Part shown: positions 10,875 through 21,892 of the stretch, piece after piece | How positions within the stretch are numbered: the first letter of the stretch is position 1 | How the letters are laid out: every line of letters starts with the position of its first letter | From: Rhodosporidiobolus odoratus | Taxonomy: Eukaryota; Basidiomycota; Microbotryomycetes; Sporidiobolales; Sporidiobolaceae | Reading direction: 5' to 3' | Assembly (NCBI GenBank): GCA_034387635.1 | Contig: JAOANU010000004.1 | Span: forward strand, 1-64,000 | DNA length: 64,000 nt | Made by a program: the position numbers and the translations under genes | The notes under the pieces: generated by a model | Seen by the model: only the letters and a program-made list of their open reading frames with translations | Told to the model about the DNA's origin: nothing | Database searches by the model: none

Positions 10875-12836
10875 TCAGTCGCCCAACGAGTAGCTGCAAG
10901 TCAATATGAAGACGTGTGAGCATTGCGCGGAGAGGAAACCGAGCAAGTCGCTGTGGAAAAGCGGACCACTCACCCGCTGGCCTCGTCCCCAATCCCGTCA
11001 AGCAACGAGTAGCTCTTCTGCAGAACACACTCGCCTCCGTTCTCGAGGTCAATCGCATACGAGTAAAAGACGCCTTCAGACGTGACGACCATGACTTGGG
11101 GCGAGGTGCTGATCGATAGCGGAGCGTTAGTAGCAGTAAATGCAGCCAGCTCCGCCTGCCCAAGCGAAACGAAGCGCCGGCTGTGGCTTGAGAGTAGAGC
11201 GGCCGGCACGGCTAAATAAAACCAGGGGTGGTGGACTGGAGAGTAGGTCTAAAGAGCTGGCTTGACGCACCCGCTCAACGCCACCACACTTTGCACCCCA
11301 GTCGTTGGAACCTTGAGATACGCAAAATCCCTCTGCGGGTCCCACATGCCCGTCACTGCCCCGGGAAGGAATCCGCCGAGGCCGGACACGGCGGAACCGG
11401 CGAGGTTGCGACCGAGGGAGAGGGATTTCTTGCGGAGGGTGCCGCTGTGCGTCCAACGAGCGTAAGTCAAACGCTCTTTCCATGGGACTCACACGTCCCA
11501 TAGAAGTACTGCGGAACAGGGCCAGAGCGTAAGAGGAGCTTGCTACGCACCCGACGCCTCCCTGATTCGCCTGCCTTTTACTCTCGATGAGCGCCTCATA
11601 CCCTCCCACACTGCTCCCAGCATCGCTCCCCCCATTCGGACTCCCGAACCTATCCCTCTCCTCCCAATCCGGCCCGCTCGTCCCACTACTCCCGTTCGTG
11701 CCCCTCGCTTTGCCGCCCTTCCCATTCCCCGTCAGCTTGAAGATGTGGACGGTTTCCGTATCGCTGCTCACGCAGAGGAGAGAAGAGACGGCGTTGAAGG
11801 CGATCGAGTAAATCTTGGCGGGGTAGCTGCCTCGACGGAACTCGTGAAGCCGGTCGCCGTTGGGGACTGAAAAGACGCGGATGACGGTGCCCTTGTCGCT
11901 GGCGGTGGCGAGCAGTGTACCCGTCGAGTTGAGAGCAATGTGGGCGATGGGCGTCTTGTGCGCTTGGATGATGTTGACGACGGAGAGCGAAACAGCGTCA
12001 AAGAGGAGGACGTCGCCTGTGTTGGCCGATTGCGGTGCGGAAGAGGCGGGAGGTGTGGCGGTGAAGGGGGTAGCGGGTGACGGTGGAGGGGACGGGTAGG
12101 CGAGGTAGCTGTTCTCGGACGAGGGTGACAACGCGCAGATGGCTACGACAAAGCGGCCGAACAGGGAGGAAAAAAGGACAATAGGCAGATCAGGCGTGAA
12201 CGCGAAGCCAAGTGATCGCGGTGACAAACGTACCGGACGGGTTTGCGCTTGTCTCGACTTCGTGAAGCAGCTTCATGTTGCTGATGTCGTAGACATAGAT
12301 GCGCTCGCTCAGCACGACGACCAGTCTCCGTCGGTTGAGCTTGACAGCAAGGATGGTGGTTGGGAAAGTGAGTTCGCAGATGGTGGATTGACGCTGTGTC
12401 GGGGGGCACTGGGTTGAGTTACGGGCCGTCTAGGGAGGAGGAGGAAACGGCTCACCTTGGTGTTGACGATTTGCAGTCGCCTCGTACTCGAGTTTGGTCG
12501 GTCTCCTGCTCCTACCAGCGCGACGAGCGACGTGCAAAAGAGCATCTCGACGATCGAGGTTGACCCGTCGGCTACGTAGACAGACCGGGTCAGCCTAGGG
12601 ACAAGTGGAAAGCAGAAGGAACGAGACGCACTTCGCCCGTAGACTTTGCCGAAGGGGTCGCAGTTGGTAATGGTGTAGCCCTTGCGGGTTCCAGTAGCGA
12701 TGCAGCTGCAGACGGACCAGGGTCAGCTCCGTCGCGAGCATGTCGATGCAAGGGAACGGGCGCACGTTGCGTCCTGGTTGAAGGAGACGCTGAGCAAGTC
12801 GGGGGCCGATTTGATACCTCCTCGAGCGGCGGCCAT
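10875..12836 (-). CDS. ATG18: Atg18-type PROPPIN, phosphoinositide-binding autophagy protein
   Basis: The start is ATG 12836 ([20 protein letters not shown]) and the end is a small last exon, giving the C-terminus SGYSLGD and a stop at 10875. The protein is a seven-bladed WD40 propeller. Blade 5 (10875 side of the centre) carries the FRRG motif at 11829-11840 within [16 protein letters not shown]. The two Arg of this motif bind PI3P and PI(3,5)P2. Other landmarks are [20 protein letters not shown] and DKGTVIRVF. The insert between blades is Ser/Pro rich. Known members act with Atg2 on phagophore membranes and at the vacuole. Several introns are present; the last is gtgagt...ttgcag at about 10895-10974. 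The gene diverges from the acid phosphatase, with about 600 bp between start codons. Confidence 0.9.
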
Positions 12837-13441
12837 ACTAGCTCAGAGTGAGACTGAAGGAGGTTGAGGAGGGAGAGGTGACTGTCAAGATGGAGCGAGG
12901 AGAGGGTCAGCCGAAGTTCCCCACTTGGTCCGAGCAGGTGTTTGTTGGCGAGATGAGGGGCACGGGGCTGAGGCTGCTTGGATCGGCGGGCGAGTAGGTC
13001 TGACTGGTGTGCGGGTTGGAAGTGGCCGCCGCGCCTTGGCTGACCCATGTATGCATGTACGCGTGTGAGAGTTTGTGAGGTGTGGGATGCCCGTCTCGGC
13101 AGCAAGAAGCGGGTGGCTGGGAGATGCTGCACGGTGTATCTGATGGTGTAGGGTGACAACGAGTGCTTGTACTTGCCTAGTGCAGTGAATGAGGGTTTGA
13201 GATTGAAGGGGGAGGGGGGGGGGGGGTCGGCTGAGGCAGGGCAAGGGAGAGGCGCAGTTCAAGTGAGGGGTGGGGCAGCTAGAGTGGAGCTGCAAGGGTT
13301 CAGGCAAAGGGTCTCGGCAGTCAAGCGAGTCGATCGTGTTGAGGTTGAAAGTAACAAGCGAGAGATCAGAGATGCAACTCACTCACTCACTCTACTCTAC
13401 TACCGTGCTATTGATAAAATCTCAATGCAGTGTCAGTCAGA
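12837..13441. promoter_or_regulatory. Divergent intergenic region between ATG18 and the acid phosphatase
   Basis: About 600 bp separate the two start codons, so both promoters must lie here. It contains a 13-G run (13214-13226) flanked by more G-rich sequence. No coding frame convinces me. I see no clear TATA element. Confidence 0.4.
13214..13226 (+). repeat. Poly-G tract
   Basis: Thirteen consecutive G residues lie in a longer G-rich run beginning near 13208, upstream of the acid phosphatase gene. Such a run could form a quadruplex or simply be a slippage-prone homopolymer. Confidence 0.8.
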
Positions 13442-15694
13442 ATGAGTTACACTGGTCAAGATCATCACCCTCACCCAGCTGGAACTCCTCCCAACGCTGC
13501 CTCTCTTCACCTCGCTCACCCTCGTTCTCGCCCTCGTCATCCACCTCAACCTCACTACGTTCCATCCGGACTCGAGCTAGTACAGGCTCACTGGATAGTC
13601 AGACACGGTGAACGAAGTGTGAGCTACTTACTCTCTGGCCCTCCCTCAGCTTGGGAATCGAGCAAATTCGGGGGGAACCCTCACCAACTCGCGCACCGTG
13701 ACTCGCTGACCCCATCCAGTATCAATCCCCCTGTAGCCCGTCCGACAACGCCTCCTCGGTCTCGGCGACATCCCCTCGGGCTACTTCCCTCTCTGCAGCA
13801 TCGGTCGCGACTTCAACGCCGCCGTGCTCTCCCTCACCTCCCCGACCACTCCCACCGTACCCACCCAACCCGATGGCGCACCTCCGCCCCCCAGAGCCTT
13901 GCTTCCTGGAGTGGACCAACTCAACGTCGAGCGACGCGACATCCAAGTCAGGCGCGTCGCCGAAACCCCAAAAAGGGCAGAAAAGGGCATTCGAGGTGGC
14001 ATCAAGGACTGGTCCGTCTCGGTCCTGACTTTCCCACCGCATGTCCCGCTCGATTGCTGAAATACCGATGGTGGACACGTAGCGACTGGGGCGACCTCAC
14101 CGACCTAGGCCGCCTCTCCACCCTCACCCTCGGCCGCTCCCTCCGCTCCCTCTACGTCGACCAGCTCGGCTTCCTCCCTTCCGTCCTCAGCCCCGACACC
14201 GTAGACAAGGTGGCGTTTCGAAGTACCAACATGCCGAGAACCATGGAGAGCTTGTTGCAGGTCGTCGAGGGGTTGTGGGGACGCGACCAGCGGGCGCAAG
14301 GAACACAGGTCGAGTATGCGGTGCGTTTCTTCTTCGGCACTTTCGCTCTCCTTCATCTGTCCTGTGAGGTGGCTCACAACTCTCCATGTAGGTACGACAT
14401 TGGTCCACCGAAGACTTGTACCCGAATACGAACTGCAAGTGCGCTACCGATTCTTCTTTCTCCCATTTCCTCACTTTTGCCCCGTGTACTGATAGTTGCC
14501 ACCCGACTATGTATGTTTTGCTCCTGCCCTCAACTGTAGGACACTTCGCGAGCTCGACGCTGCCTCGATCAAGCTCGCCGCAAAAACGCATAACCCTGTC
14601 CTGGCAGAGTTAGATCCAGTTCTCGAACCGGTAGTGGGACAGTGAGTTTCGTCGCCTTACCTGGCTTGGCCCCGACTGCCTGGAGCTCTCCATTCCACGT
14701 GGACGGCCTCGAGCCCTTCAGCCGGGTCCAAGTTAGCTGACATAACCATTTGCTTTTCTCTCCCCCGTCGCTCCCTTGACAGCCCCGTCCGCATCGACTC
14801 GTCACCCCGAGCCAACGGCATCCTCGACACCGTACTTGTTTGTCGCGCACATGGGATCAAGCTGCATCCCGTCTTGGAAGATCCCAAGATCATCCGGGCG
14901 CTCGAGAACGCTGTAGTGCATGAGTGGTGCGTCTCGAGCCCTTCCCCCTCAAACTCCTTTCCTGGCCTCCGTGTATACTCCAACGTGCCTCGAGGGTAGC
15001 TTTTTGACTGGCCCGTCTCGCGAAACTCGCAGGTTCGACGCCTACTCGAACCCGACTTTCCGAAAACTCGCCATGGGTCGCTTCTTCTCCTCGCTCCGAC
15101 AAACGCTACAAGCCAAGATTGACGACCCGTCGGAGAAAAAGGAGAAAGTCAGACTGGCGGTGTATTCGGCGCATGATACTAGTGTTGCGGGGGTACTGGT
15201 GAGCCTCTCTCAGCTCTCGCTCGGCGTGAGGGCTTGGACTCTAACGGTGCGGTTCGTCCCTCGCAGAATGCCCTTGATGTTTTTGACGGACGATGGCCAC
15301 CCTTCACGAGCCACATCGCCATAGGTACGCTCCAAGTCTATCCCACCGTACGCCTCGACGGCATTTTCTCTCGGCCAAGTACCCAGTACCGTACCGAGCC
15401 AAGGCTAATATGACCCTCTGTGTTTCGCCCGTCGCAGAACTTTTCCGCTCCACCTCTCCTCCTTCCTTCCTCTCCTCCCTGCTTCCCTCCTCCCTCCGCC
15501 CCTCTTCACCCCACTACATCCGATTACGCTTCAACTCCCGAACGCTGCGTCTCCCGACCTGCGCCCCCGCGGGCAAGCACCTCGAAGGTAGTAACGGGGA
15601 AGTGTGCACGTGGGAAGCGTTCAAGGAGGCGCTGGGCAAGGTCGAGTGCAGTGGAGAGGAATGGAGGGAGGCTTGTGGAGGGAAAGTGGAATGA
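13442..15694 (+). CDS. Histidine acid phosphatase family protein (ACP6/phytase-like)
   Basis: Exon 1 (13442-13618) ends in the catalytic motif RHGERS. The next exon starts at 13737 and restores RHGERSPVRQRLLGLGD, where His is the phosphorylated nucleophile. Downstream come SDWGDLTDLGRL, a YVDQLGFLP segment, RSTNMPRTMESL and the proton-donor motif SAHDTS (His-Asp at 15172-15177). The last exon ends at 15694. At least seven introns are used (for example gtgagt...gacag before PVRIDSS, and the one before the final ELFRS exon). The family hydrolyses phosphomonoesters; animal ACP6 cleaves lysophosphatidic acid. No signal peptide is visible, so a cytosolic or mitochondrial role is more likely than secretion. 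The frame changes between about 13950 and 14040 without a clear splice site, so that part of the model is unsure. Confidence 0.8.
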
Positions 15695-16175
15695 GGGAGT
15701 CGAACTGAGAAAACGTATGGGTCTGCTTGTTCTTCTCCCTGCAGTGTTGCCACTTTTCCGGATCCTCCGTGATGTGCGCCATCGATGCCCTCAGAGCACG
15801 AGCTTGGGGCAGATAAGCTAGTCTTGCGATAATACAGACTCTAAGCATCTTGCTCGCGTCTGAATGCAAGCGGGCGCGCAGGCGTGGATATGCAGGTTGC
15901 GAGAGTGAGTGTGTGTGGACGGCACCTCAGAGAGCTATGGCATGGGACTAGGCAAGCTAGGTGGGACCACGAAACGGATGAGGGAGGAAGAAAGGGGACA
16001 AAGGAGGGTATAGATGAGCAACGGCTTAGAAGGGTATACAAAGTGCAGCGACGTGTCTAGAGAGTGAGGACAAGGTTTGAGTGGGAAGAAAGGGTCCGCT
16101 TCGAAGGGGGACGAAGCAAGAAAGTCGAAAAACCGTCCGTAGGCGGAATGAGGTGAAAGAAGGGAGAGAAAGTGT
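15695..16175. other. Convergent intergenic region
   Basis: This 480-bp stretch lies between the stop codons of the acid phosphatase (+) and the RhoGEF (-). I see no gene in it; both 3' UTRs probably lie here. Confidence 0.5.
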
Positions 16176-19100
16176 CTATCGACCGGTACGGTCGGATCCG
16201 AGGAGGAGCTGCTCGAACAAACCCGTGGCAGATTGCTCCGTTTTCATCTGCGAGAAGGGCGTTGAGAAGAGGGTCAAGGAATCAGACGAGCAAGTCTAGG
16301 CGGCGCAAGCGATTGAGGACGCACCTGAAGCATGTAGATGATACCTGTCCTGTCGCCCTTATCGCTGAGCTCGATCGCCACACCCGTCTTGCCGACTCGC
16401 TCAACCCCGTCGGGGAGGATGATGGTCGAGACGATGGTCTGGCCCTTCTTGTCGGAATCGACGACAAGCTGCTTCGTCATGCTCGGCTGACTCAAGAAGA
16501 GCTTGAGCTTGGCGGTACCGAGGCTCTTCCACTGGCTATGGTATTGCTGAAGGAAGATCTTGCAGCGCATCTCGGCGACGACGCGTGTCTGCTCGGGTCC
16601 TTTCGGCTGGACGGGAGATGGCGGCGGAGAGTCGTCGTCATCGGCGGACCCGAGCGAGTGGGAGAGTTTGCTACCTGACCGAGAGGCGGAAGGTGCAGAG
16701 GCGGATCGATCTTCGAGGAGAGCTTGCGAGGGAGAGCGGTAATGGGGATGGAAGGTGCCGCCGAGTGCTTGCGCCTGAGCGTCACCACGGAGAGCGTCGG
16801 CAGACTGCGAGCGGTGGACCGATCCGCCAGGCGACAGTAGCCCGCTCCGACCCGAGGAACTCAAGGAGCGAGTGTCGTGCCCGCCGCTTCCACCCTGCAA
16901 GTTCGTCGCGAACAGCGGGCCGCCACGACCGCTGATGTCCTCACCGTTGTAGCTCATCTCCTTTGGCAAAGGGGGAGGCGGTGCAGGGTAGCTCGAAGAA
17001 CCATGTGAGCCTCCGGAACCGGCCGACGCGGAGCTGGAACGGGAGGGACTGCGGCCGGCATCGTAACCTTGCGCAAAGGGTGCACTTGGCGGGGCGAAAT
17101 CGCCTTGCGACCGCGGCTGTCCTAAGTACGGTGGGTAGGCGCCGGATTGCGTTGACGGAGCCGCAAAGTCGTGCTGCTGATACTGCTGCTGCTGGCCGTA
17201 GGGAGACTGTCTTCCGCCGTACGTGGACGGGTACTGCCCATAGTGTTCGCTACCGCTGGAATAGGGCGAGGGACCGCGGGAAGAAGTTGCGCCGGGGGAA
17301 GAGGCGGGGAAATTGGCACTGGCGGGCGAAGGGTTGCCCATGCTGGCGTTTCGCTCCGGGCGAGCGATAGAGAGGTTGGAGCTAGAAGGTGCGGGGCCAG
17401 AGAAGGCGCGACGCTCACCTGGCTGCTGGAGGTGTTGCTGAGACGAGTGACTTCGCAGGGGAGGACATGCGCCGCCGTAACTCAGCGCAGAGCGGCCGTC
17501 GGGAGAGGTCGAGCGCATCGACCCCTGCTGTGAGAAGGAGATGGGCGATGCGAGATGGGAGCTAGGAGAGGGGAGACCGGAAGGAGATGGGCCAAGGGCA
17601 GTCTGAAGGCTGAGTTGCGGGTGCGGGAAGGACGCTCCGAGAGGAGATGTATGACCACTGCTAGAGTTACCGCCCAGCGTGCCGCTACGAGCACCGTAAG
17701 CGCTGTACGTGGGCGACAGCGGCGGTCCAGAAGCGGCGGAATTGGATCGAGGGGCGGTTTCTGGGTGTCAACCGCGTCAGTAACGGATGGACTGCGCGTA
17801 TGGCGATGACCGAAGCACGCGAACGCAGGCGGCGAGGGGAAGAGACGCACGAGACATCCCGAACCTCACAGCCTCTTCAATCTCCTGCTTCAACTCCTGC
17901 GCCTCCCGTCCGTCCGCAAGCTTCACCGTCAGTCTCTCCTTCTTCATGACCGTAATCTCAATTTCGCCCTCCTCTCTGCCCCACTGCGCGCTGAGGTGTT
18001 TGCCCGTAAGAGGCGGATATATCAACGCGAGGTCTTGACCACCTGCTGGCGCAGAAACGCGCTCGCAGACGAGGAAGAGATCCGTAAGGAGAATGAGAAC
18101 GGCATGCGGGTGACTGACGAGACGGGAAGGGTCGCTAGAAGGATAGAAGGAAAGGAAGCACGGCGCAGCTGTGCGGAGTTGGCGCTGGTAGGGAAGGGAC
18201 GCGGGCTGCATCTGAAGCTTGCATTTCTGTGAACAAGCGGCGTGAGTTCTACTCGGGTTAGCCGGGGGACAGGGAGCTCACCCTTGGCTGCATCGAAAAT
18301 ATGTCCAGCGTCGAATCCGTATTCAGCCTTCGCTCGAGCTCCTCAACCCGGATTGGCGCCAAGGGCGAATCGGTCGAGCCGGGCAGAAGAGAGCTTGAGC
18401 CTGCTGCAGCGGACGTATTGGCCGTGGAAGCACCCGTCGCTCCGGAAGAGCGGTAAGAGCTAGTGTCACAAATCGAAGCATCAGGATCAGGAGGAAGGAC
18501 GGCAACGAGGTGGACAGAACGGACCTGCTCGTCGGGCTCTCATCCCTTGTGCTCTCCCCGCTGAGCCTTTCCTGCACCTCGACTTCGCCTGGCGGGCTGT
18601 TCGCCAGGGCGAGATCCACGTCGAGTCTGGGCGGCCCTCCAAGTCCTGCTCCTTCCGTCCTTTCCCGTTCTCCCGCTCCCTGGCCTCGTGATCCCTGCGG
18701 CAAGACGCTCCTCCCTTTCCCCTCTTCGCACAAGTCGTCCATCCGGGCCAGTTTCTCATTCGCCGCAATGAGGAGATCGTAGTCGCTTCTTCCCTCTTGC
18801 GTACTCCGGAGAAGCTTGGCGTACAGCTTCTGATAGTATTTGATGCGGTATACAGGAAGCTCGAACAGGCGGTCCATTGTGACGGGAGCTTCGTCGGACT
18901 GAGGTGGGGGAAGAGACTGAGGGTAGGGGAGGGAGGAAAGGATCGGCGCGAGCTGCGGGTTCGACTGAACCGGTTCGAAGGAGTCAAAGTCGAGCTTGTA
19001 CGTCTGCGCGTAGCGGGTGTAGGCTGGCTCGACGTCCAAGATCCAGCGCATCAGAAGGTCCCCGAGGGCTTTTGGTGAAGCAGGATTTGGACCGATGTCG

Positions 19101-20178
19101 AGGAGTTTCTGTTGGAGATAGTACCAAAGTCGTGAGCAGGGCGCGTCAGAGGGGAAGAAACCGTAAGAGCGCACAGTCAGGAGAGTCTTGTTGATCCGGT
19201 ACACCGCCTCCACGGCGCGAAACATCGTATCCAGTTCTGGAGGAGGGAAGTTGGCACGAGACCAAGCTGCCGCGACTCGCTGTTGTTTTGATGATCAGTA
19301 TATTGGTGAGTCTCGAGCCCGCGAGGCGTAGGGACACGGCGGGTACGGGTGCAGAGCTCAAGAAAGGAACGTACTTTGATCACCGCACCTAAATCCTGTA
19401 CGTACTGCTGCTCGGTCGCAATCAGATCCTCGAGCTGATTGGCTTTCTTCCGTGGCGGATCTCTCTGGCTCTGAGGATCGCCTGCTGCCAAGGCCGTGCC
19501 GTCGAAGATTGCTTCTCCACCGCTAGAATCCCGAGGTCCTGCCGAGCCACCATGGAAAGAGGAGTGCGCTGAAGGTGCTGCAGCATAAGAGGAATGGGCG
19601 GACGAGATGGGGTAGGAAGGGATGGAGGGCAAAGGTGGTGCTTCAGCCGTTGAATGTGCGAAGCCACTTTCGGGTGCGCCGGCGCCGGGTATCGGCGGGA
19701 GAGAACTTTTGCGTGGGACTCGCGGCTGGGTCAGCGCGCTGTTCTGTCTGGGTCCCAGGCCGACCGACGGATTCGGCGGCAAACCTGAGCCACCGCTAAA
19801 GCCTCCTCCTCCGTTTGTCGGTCCGGTGGTCGATGGCGAGAGCTGAGGACGGGGACGATTGGCGGCGGAGTAGCCTCCTGTGGTGTTCTGCGAGGCTGAG
19901 GGAATGGGCGGGGCGTACGGCGAGGAAGAGACGTAATGTGGGTTGTTCGAGGCGGGGAAGGAAGGGGAAGAGGCGACTGGCGGAGAGTAAGGCGATGTAC
20001 GGCCGAAGCCAGGGTGTTGACTGTAGCCTTGGTATCCCCCTTGCACGTTTAATTGACCCATCTGTTTGTTCAATCCTCCTTCATATCCGCTTCTACCTCG
20101 CTCTATCGACGCGTTGTAACCGACTTCACCTGGTCCCCGGGGAGGAGGCGGAGGCGCGTAGGCTGAGTAGTCGGCCAT
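16176..20178 (-). CDS. Dbl-family Rho guanine-nucleotide exchange factor (DH-PH)
   Basis: The start is ATG 20178 (MADYSAYAPPPPPRGPG). The first 240 residues are Pro/Ser/Gly/Tyr rich and disordered. The Dbl homology domain follows from about residue 243 (KANQLEDLIATEQQYVQDLG), with YARYAQ-like and MDRLFELPVYRIKYYQKLYAKLL helices, then DYDLLIAANEKLARMDDL. A PH domain comes next (LILLTDLFLVCERV, LIYPPLTGKHLSAQ, EITVMKKERLTVKL). A long Ser/Pro/Gln-rich linker leads to a conserved final block (MRCKIFLQQYHSQWKSLG ... DGVERVGKTGVAIELSD). A small last exon ends SATGLFEQLLLGSDRTGR at 16176. DH-PH proteins load GTP on Rho GTPases to control polarity and wall growth. I cannot tell which Rho is the target. 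Several introns are present. Confidence 0.82.
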
Positions 20179-21281
20179 CTTTGAGGTGTTGGAGATGCCG
20201 TCTGGCCTGTCCAAGTACGATGACAAGGGCGAGTGGTCTGAGGAAGCGTTGTTTGCTGAAGAGGAGTGAGAAAGGGATGGTCACGGAGCACTTGTGACCA
20301 GCTTCAGGAGTGTACTGGCAGGAGGTAGGAACCTTCAGAGGTGCTGTCTGCACTCTGTACGGCTCAGCAAGCAGGCGATTACACGAATTGGTCTCGCCCT
20401 ACGCCGGTTGGCGCCGGCGGGAAAATTTGCGTTTTTTTCTGATCGGACACATACCGTGAACACTCCAAATGGTTTCTGCGGGTTGCCCTGCACACTGTGA
20501 CAGCTCGTATCGCTTGACTGAAGAACTACAGGCAGGTTTGGCGGGGTCGGTCCTTGGTGATGAAGGCTCGTAAGCCGGTTTCTTATACTTACTCTGCTCT
20601 CTCGAGCTGTTTCTCGGTTGTATGCTGGCGTTCGGACAGGCTTCGAGCCCCCGACCTTTGCGGTTCGACTTGTACGAGCATTAGCTTCCCAGAGATGCTG
20701 TGGGGATTCCCACAGAGCTGGTCAAGCGCGGCCAATCTTGACCTTCTCAAGCATAAAAAGTGATGTTCGCCTTACTGTACGCATGTTTACCGCTGTCCCA
20801 GCTTCTCCTACCGCCCTATGCCTTGTTTCCGGTGGTAAGGTAGCCGGTGAATTGCCGTTCCAGCTTGCTCAACCGCAGTCAGTCCCTTGGTGCTTTTCCT
20901 CTTTTCCGGCTTGCAGGCGTTCGCCGCCTCCGACCAACAGCCTGGATGGCTCCATCCCGCTGACTTAGAGAGCTCCAATGTCCAATACCCGCGAACGATT
21001 CCCAGGACGTAGTCAAGAAGAAAGGGGACCCAACGCTTTTCCGGTTCCGTGCGTTCGACGACCTTATCAGCCTACAACACTCAAACTCATGTAGCGCTTA
21101 TGCGATGGCCCTAGCTGCACTATTATCTCCCCACTGGTATCTCCGCTAGTCCATATCCTAATACCGCGAGTCCGGTTTATTCCGCTTTTCCTCGCGCTCC
21201 GTGCGGTCCGCCTCGCACCCAAACTCAGTCGTCCACTCCTTGCCAATCCCGAGCGAGCACTGCATTCAAGTGATCTCGAAG
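20179..21281. other. Intergenic region with no supported gene
   Basis: About 1.1 kb between the RhoGEF start and the small zinc-finger-like gene. Short open frames exist on both strands, but none has protein-like composition or a known motif. The RhoGEF promoter must lie at its left end. Confidence 0.4.
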
Positions 21282-21559
21282 ATGTCACCCTCCCAAGCTC
21301 CCTATCCCTGCACCCTCGTGTGCCCCGAATGCAAACAATCCTTCGAGGGCAAAACCGCTCAGCAAGACCTGGACACTTATATGGTACGCTTTCTTCCTCA
21401 CTCACGTCTTGGGTATCAAAGCCGACCTGCGTACCTCGTCCGGGCGTGTAGCACACCCACCACCGCCAGCTGGCCAGTCAGAAGAAGAGCCGTTTCCTTA
21501 ACGCCCTTTCTTTCGCACACTTCTTCTTCCCGTCTCCTTGCTTCATCCCGCGCCTCTGA
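21282..21559 (+). CDS. Very small zinc-finger-like protein (69 residues)
   Basis: Exon 1 (21282-21383) encodes 34 residues with CPECKQSFEGK and ends DLDTYM, directly followed by a gtacgc donor. Joining it to the acceptor ending at 21451 (gcgtgtag) gives a phase-0 second exon starting HTHHRQLASQ and a stop at 21559. The spacing is that of one C2H2 finger (C-x2-C ... L ... H), but Tyr stands where the first His is expected. The layout, including the intron straight after a Met codon inside the finger, matches the gene at 38282-38628. Function is unknown. Exon 2 is the less certain part. Confidence 0.42.
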
Positions 21560-21892
21560 TACCACATCGATCTTCTCCGCAACAATACACACCAACACCT
21601 GGCCAACCGGAATGTGGAGGCTCGAAGGACTGGACGGGAAAAAACACGGCAACGGATAGCAGAGAAAACCAGGATTATGGCTTGACAGGTGGCGGTGGCG
21701 AGAAAGGATGGGAGACGTACACACGTTTCGATCGATGCAAAGGTTTTGTAGCGGCACAGCTTGGCGTTGAATACGGGACAGAGTGACAAAGGTCATTTTG
21801 ACCTTCTCAACTTTCCATTTCTCGACATTCTCGACCGCTGGTAGCGTTGATCGGCACGAGAGACAGCGATCAAGGAAACTGACTGTATTCGA

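Noticed and set aside
20630..20670. A TTCGAGCCCCC segment like a tRNA T-loop
   Set aside because: The flanking bases do not pair as a T stem, and I found no matching D arm or acceptor stem.
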